Assembly (NCBI RefSeq): GCF_030813235.1
Contig: NZ_JAUSUB010000024.1
Location: forward strand, 1 to 64,000
Direction: 5' to 3'
DNA from: Cytobacillus purgationiresistens
GTDB taxonomy: Bacteria; Bacillota; Bacilli; Bacillales; Cytobacillaceae
Length of the DNA: 64,000 bases
Positions 63,634 through 64,000 of this stretch are shown here, one piece after another (the stretch's first letter is position 1; each line of letters opens with the position of its first letter). The translations under genes and the position numbers were made by a program. The notes beneath the pieces are model-generated. The model had not been told where the DNA came from. It saw only the letters and a list, made by a program, of their open reading frames with translations, and made no database searches.

Positions 63634-64000
63634 GATGCTTCACCTCTTTTCACAAGCTTTGCATGAACGACTAATCTTCCTTCATTTGAGTCAAGTGAAT
63701 AATCACATGTGGATAAAGTCACTATTCGATCACCCTCGGTAATATTTACATCTGCTTTGTGCAGAGATTTATCCTGCAAACTCTCAATAAACCCTCCAAA
63801 GGATTGATCTGTCGGAAAATTCGTTTCGATATAATAAAAGTCTGTTGTTGTTTGATAAACTGAAAACACTTCCAAGTCATAGCCTGCATACAAGGTGTCA
63901 TAGTAGATATTCCGATGCTCATAAAAAAAAGATTCATTTAAATATTTTTTTAGCTGGCCAAACATCGAACCGTCTTTCATGCGATGACCGTAAAGGATAA
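63630..64000 (-). CDS. srtB: Class B sortase SrtB, cut by the window edge
   Basis: Transpeptidase that anchors NEAT heme-binding proteins to peptidoglycan. Only the C-terminal 123 residues are in the window. The catalytic His is in LYGHRMKDGSMF just before 63980, and the catalytic Cys in VTLSTCDYS, with the Arg in EGRLVVHAK. The frame remains open to base 64000, so the N-terminus lies outside; the ATG at 63980 is not the start. The NEAT protein genes (isdC and others) should lie just beyond. Confidence 0.93.
   Translation of the reverse strand, partial: ILYGHRMKDGSMFGQLKKYLNESFFYEHRNIYYDTLYAGYDLEVFSVYQTTTDFYYIETNFPTDQSFGGFIESLQDKSLHKADVNITEGDRIVTLSTCDYSLDSNEGRLVVHAKLVKRGEAS

Overview
The window looks like chromosome of a low-to-moderate-GC, endospore-forming Bacillus-type Firmicute (Bacillaceae in the broad sense). 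Reasons: AGGAGG-type ribosome sites with many TTG/GTG starts, cre-like and PhoP-box operators, a sporulenol/squalene cyclase (sqhC), DUF2515 and DUF2653 (YxcD) proteins, lutABC, a sipW/TasA-type gene pair and a sortase B heme-uptake operon. No rRNA, tRNA, prophage, intact insertion sequence or CRISPR array was seen. Most genes are ordinary metabolism and transport; the accessory character lies in tandem repeat arrays, decayed genes and two unusual gene starts.

Layout. 1-5100: a 52-bp tandem array, then the branched-chain amino-acid ABC transporter livK-H-M-G-F (minus). 5.5-8.4 kb: proline symporter putP and its PucR-type regulator (plus). 8.4-12 kb: two M20 amidohydrolases and an unknown permease in one operon (minus), with a cre-like site upstream. 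12.3-15.4 kb: DUF2515 gene divergent from sqhC. 16-27.5 kb: purU, a DUF6115-like/MltG-like pair, a CynX-type MFS exporter, AraC/GyrI-like regulator, rhodanese, a HemY-like oxidase, a MacB-type ABC exporter, a zinc-ribbon membrane protein and a C45 acyltransferase-like protein. 27.8-31.3 kb: ssuABC-type sulfonate uptake with a VOC protein. 31.4-33 kb: sipW and a TasA/CalY-like exported protein. 33.2-36.1 kb: kynurenine operon kynU-B-A, with a sigma-factor remnant upstream. 38.1-42.4 kb: pstSCAB-phoU behind a clear four-hexamer PhoP box.

42.6-46.6 kb is a decaying zone: a 23-copy 51-bp tandem array, an acetyltransferase, and three broken genes (small membrane protein, MFS exporter and its ArsR-type regulator). 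47-50.5 kb holds a GlcD-type flavoprotein overlapping a BASS-family transporter, with a divergent LutR-type regulator. 50.6-58.6 kb: glutathione peroxidase, a 182-bp-period array, proline dehydrogenase, lutABC, an oxalate-decarboxylase-like bicupin, and a YkhA thioesterase. 58.8-64 kb: a CidR-like LysR regulator and an Isd-type heme operon (srtB, binding lipoprotein, permease, ATPase, IsdG-type monooxygenase) whose 5' end runs off the window.

Themes. The window is rich in amino-acid catabolism (BCAA uptake, proline, tryptophan to anthranilate, N-acyl/N-carbamoyl amino acids) and 2-hydroxyacid oxidation (lactate, probably glycolate). The points most worth checking are: a probable AUU start codon and a SinR-like operator at the sipW operon; tandem arrays with 51-53 bp units in three different intergenic regions; an ideal Shine-Dalgarno with no standard start codon at the DUF2515 gene; and an altered active-site lid in the oxalate-decarboxylase-like bicupin.
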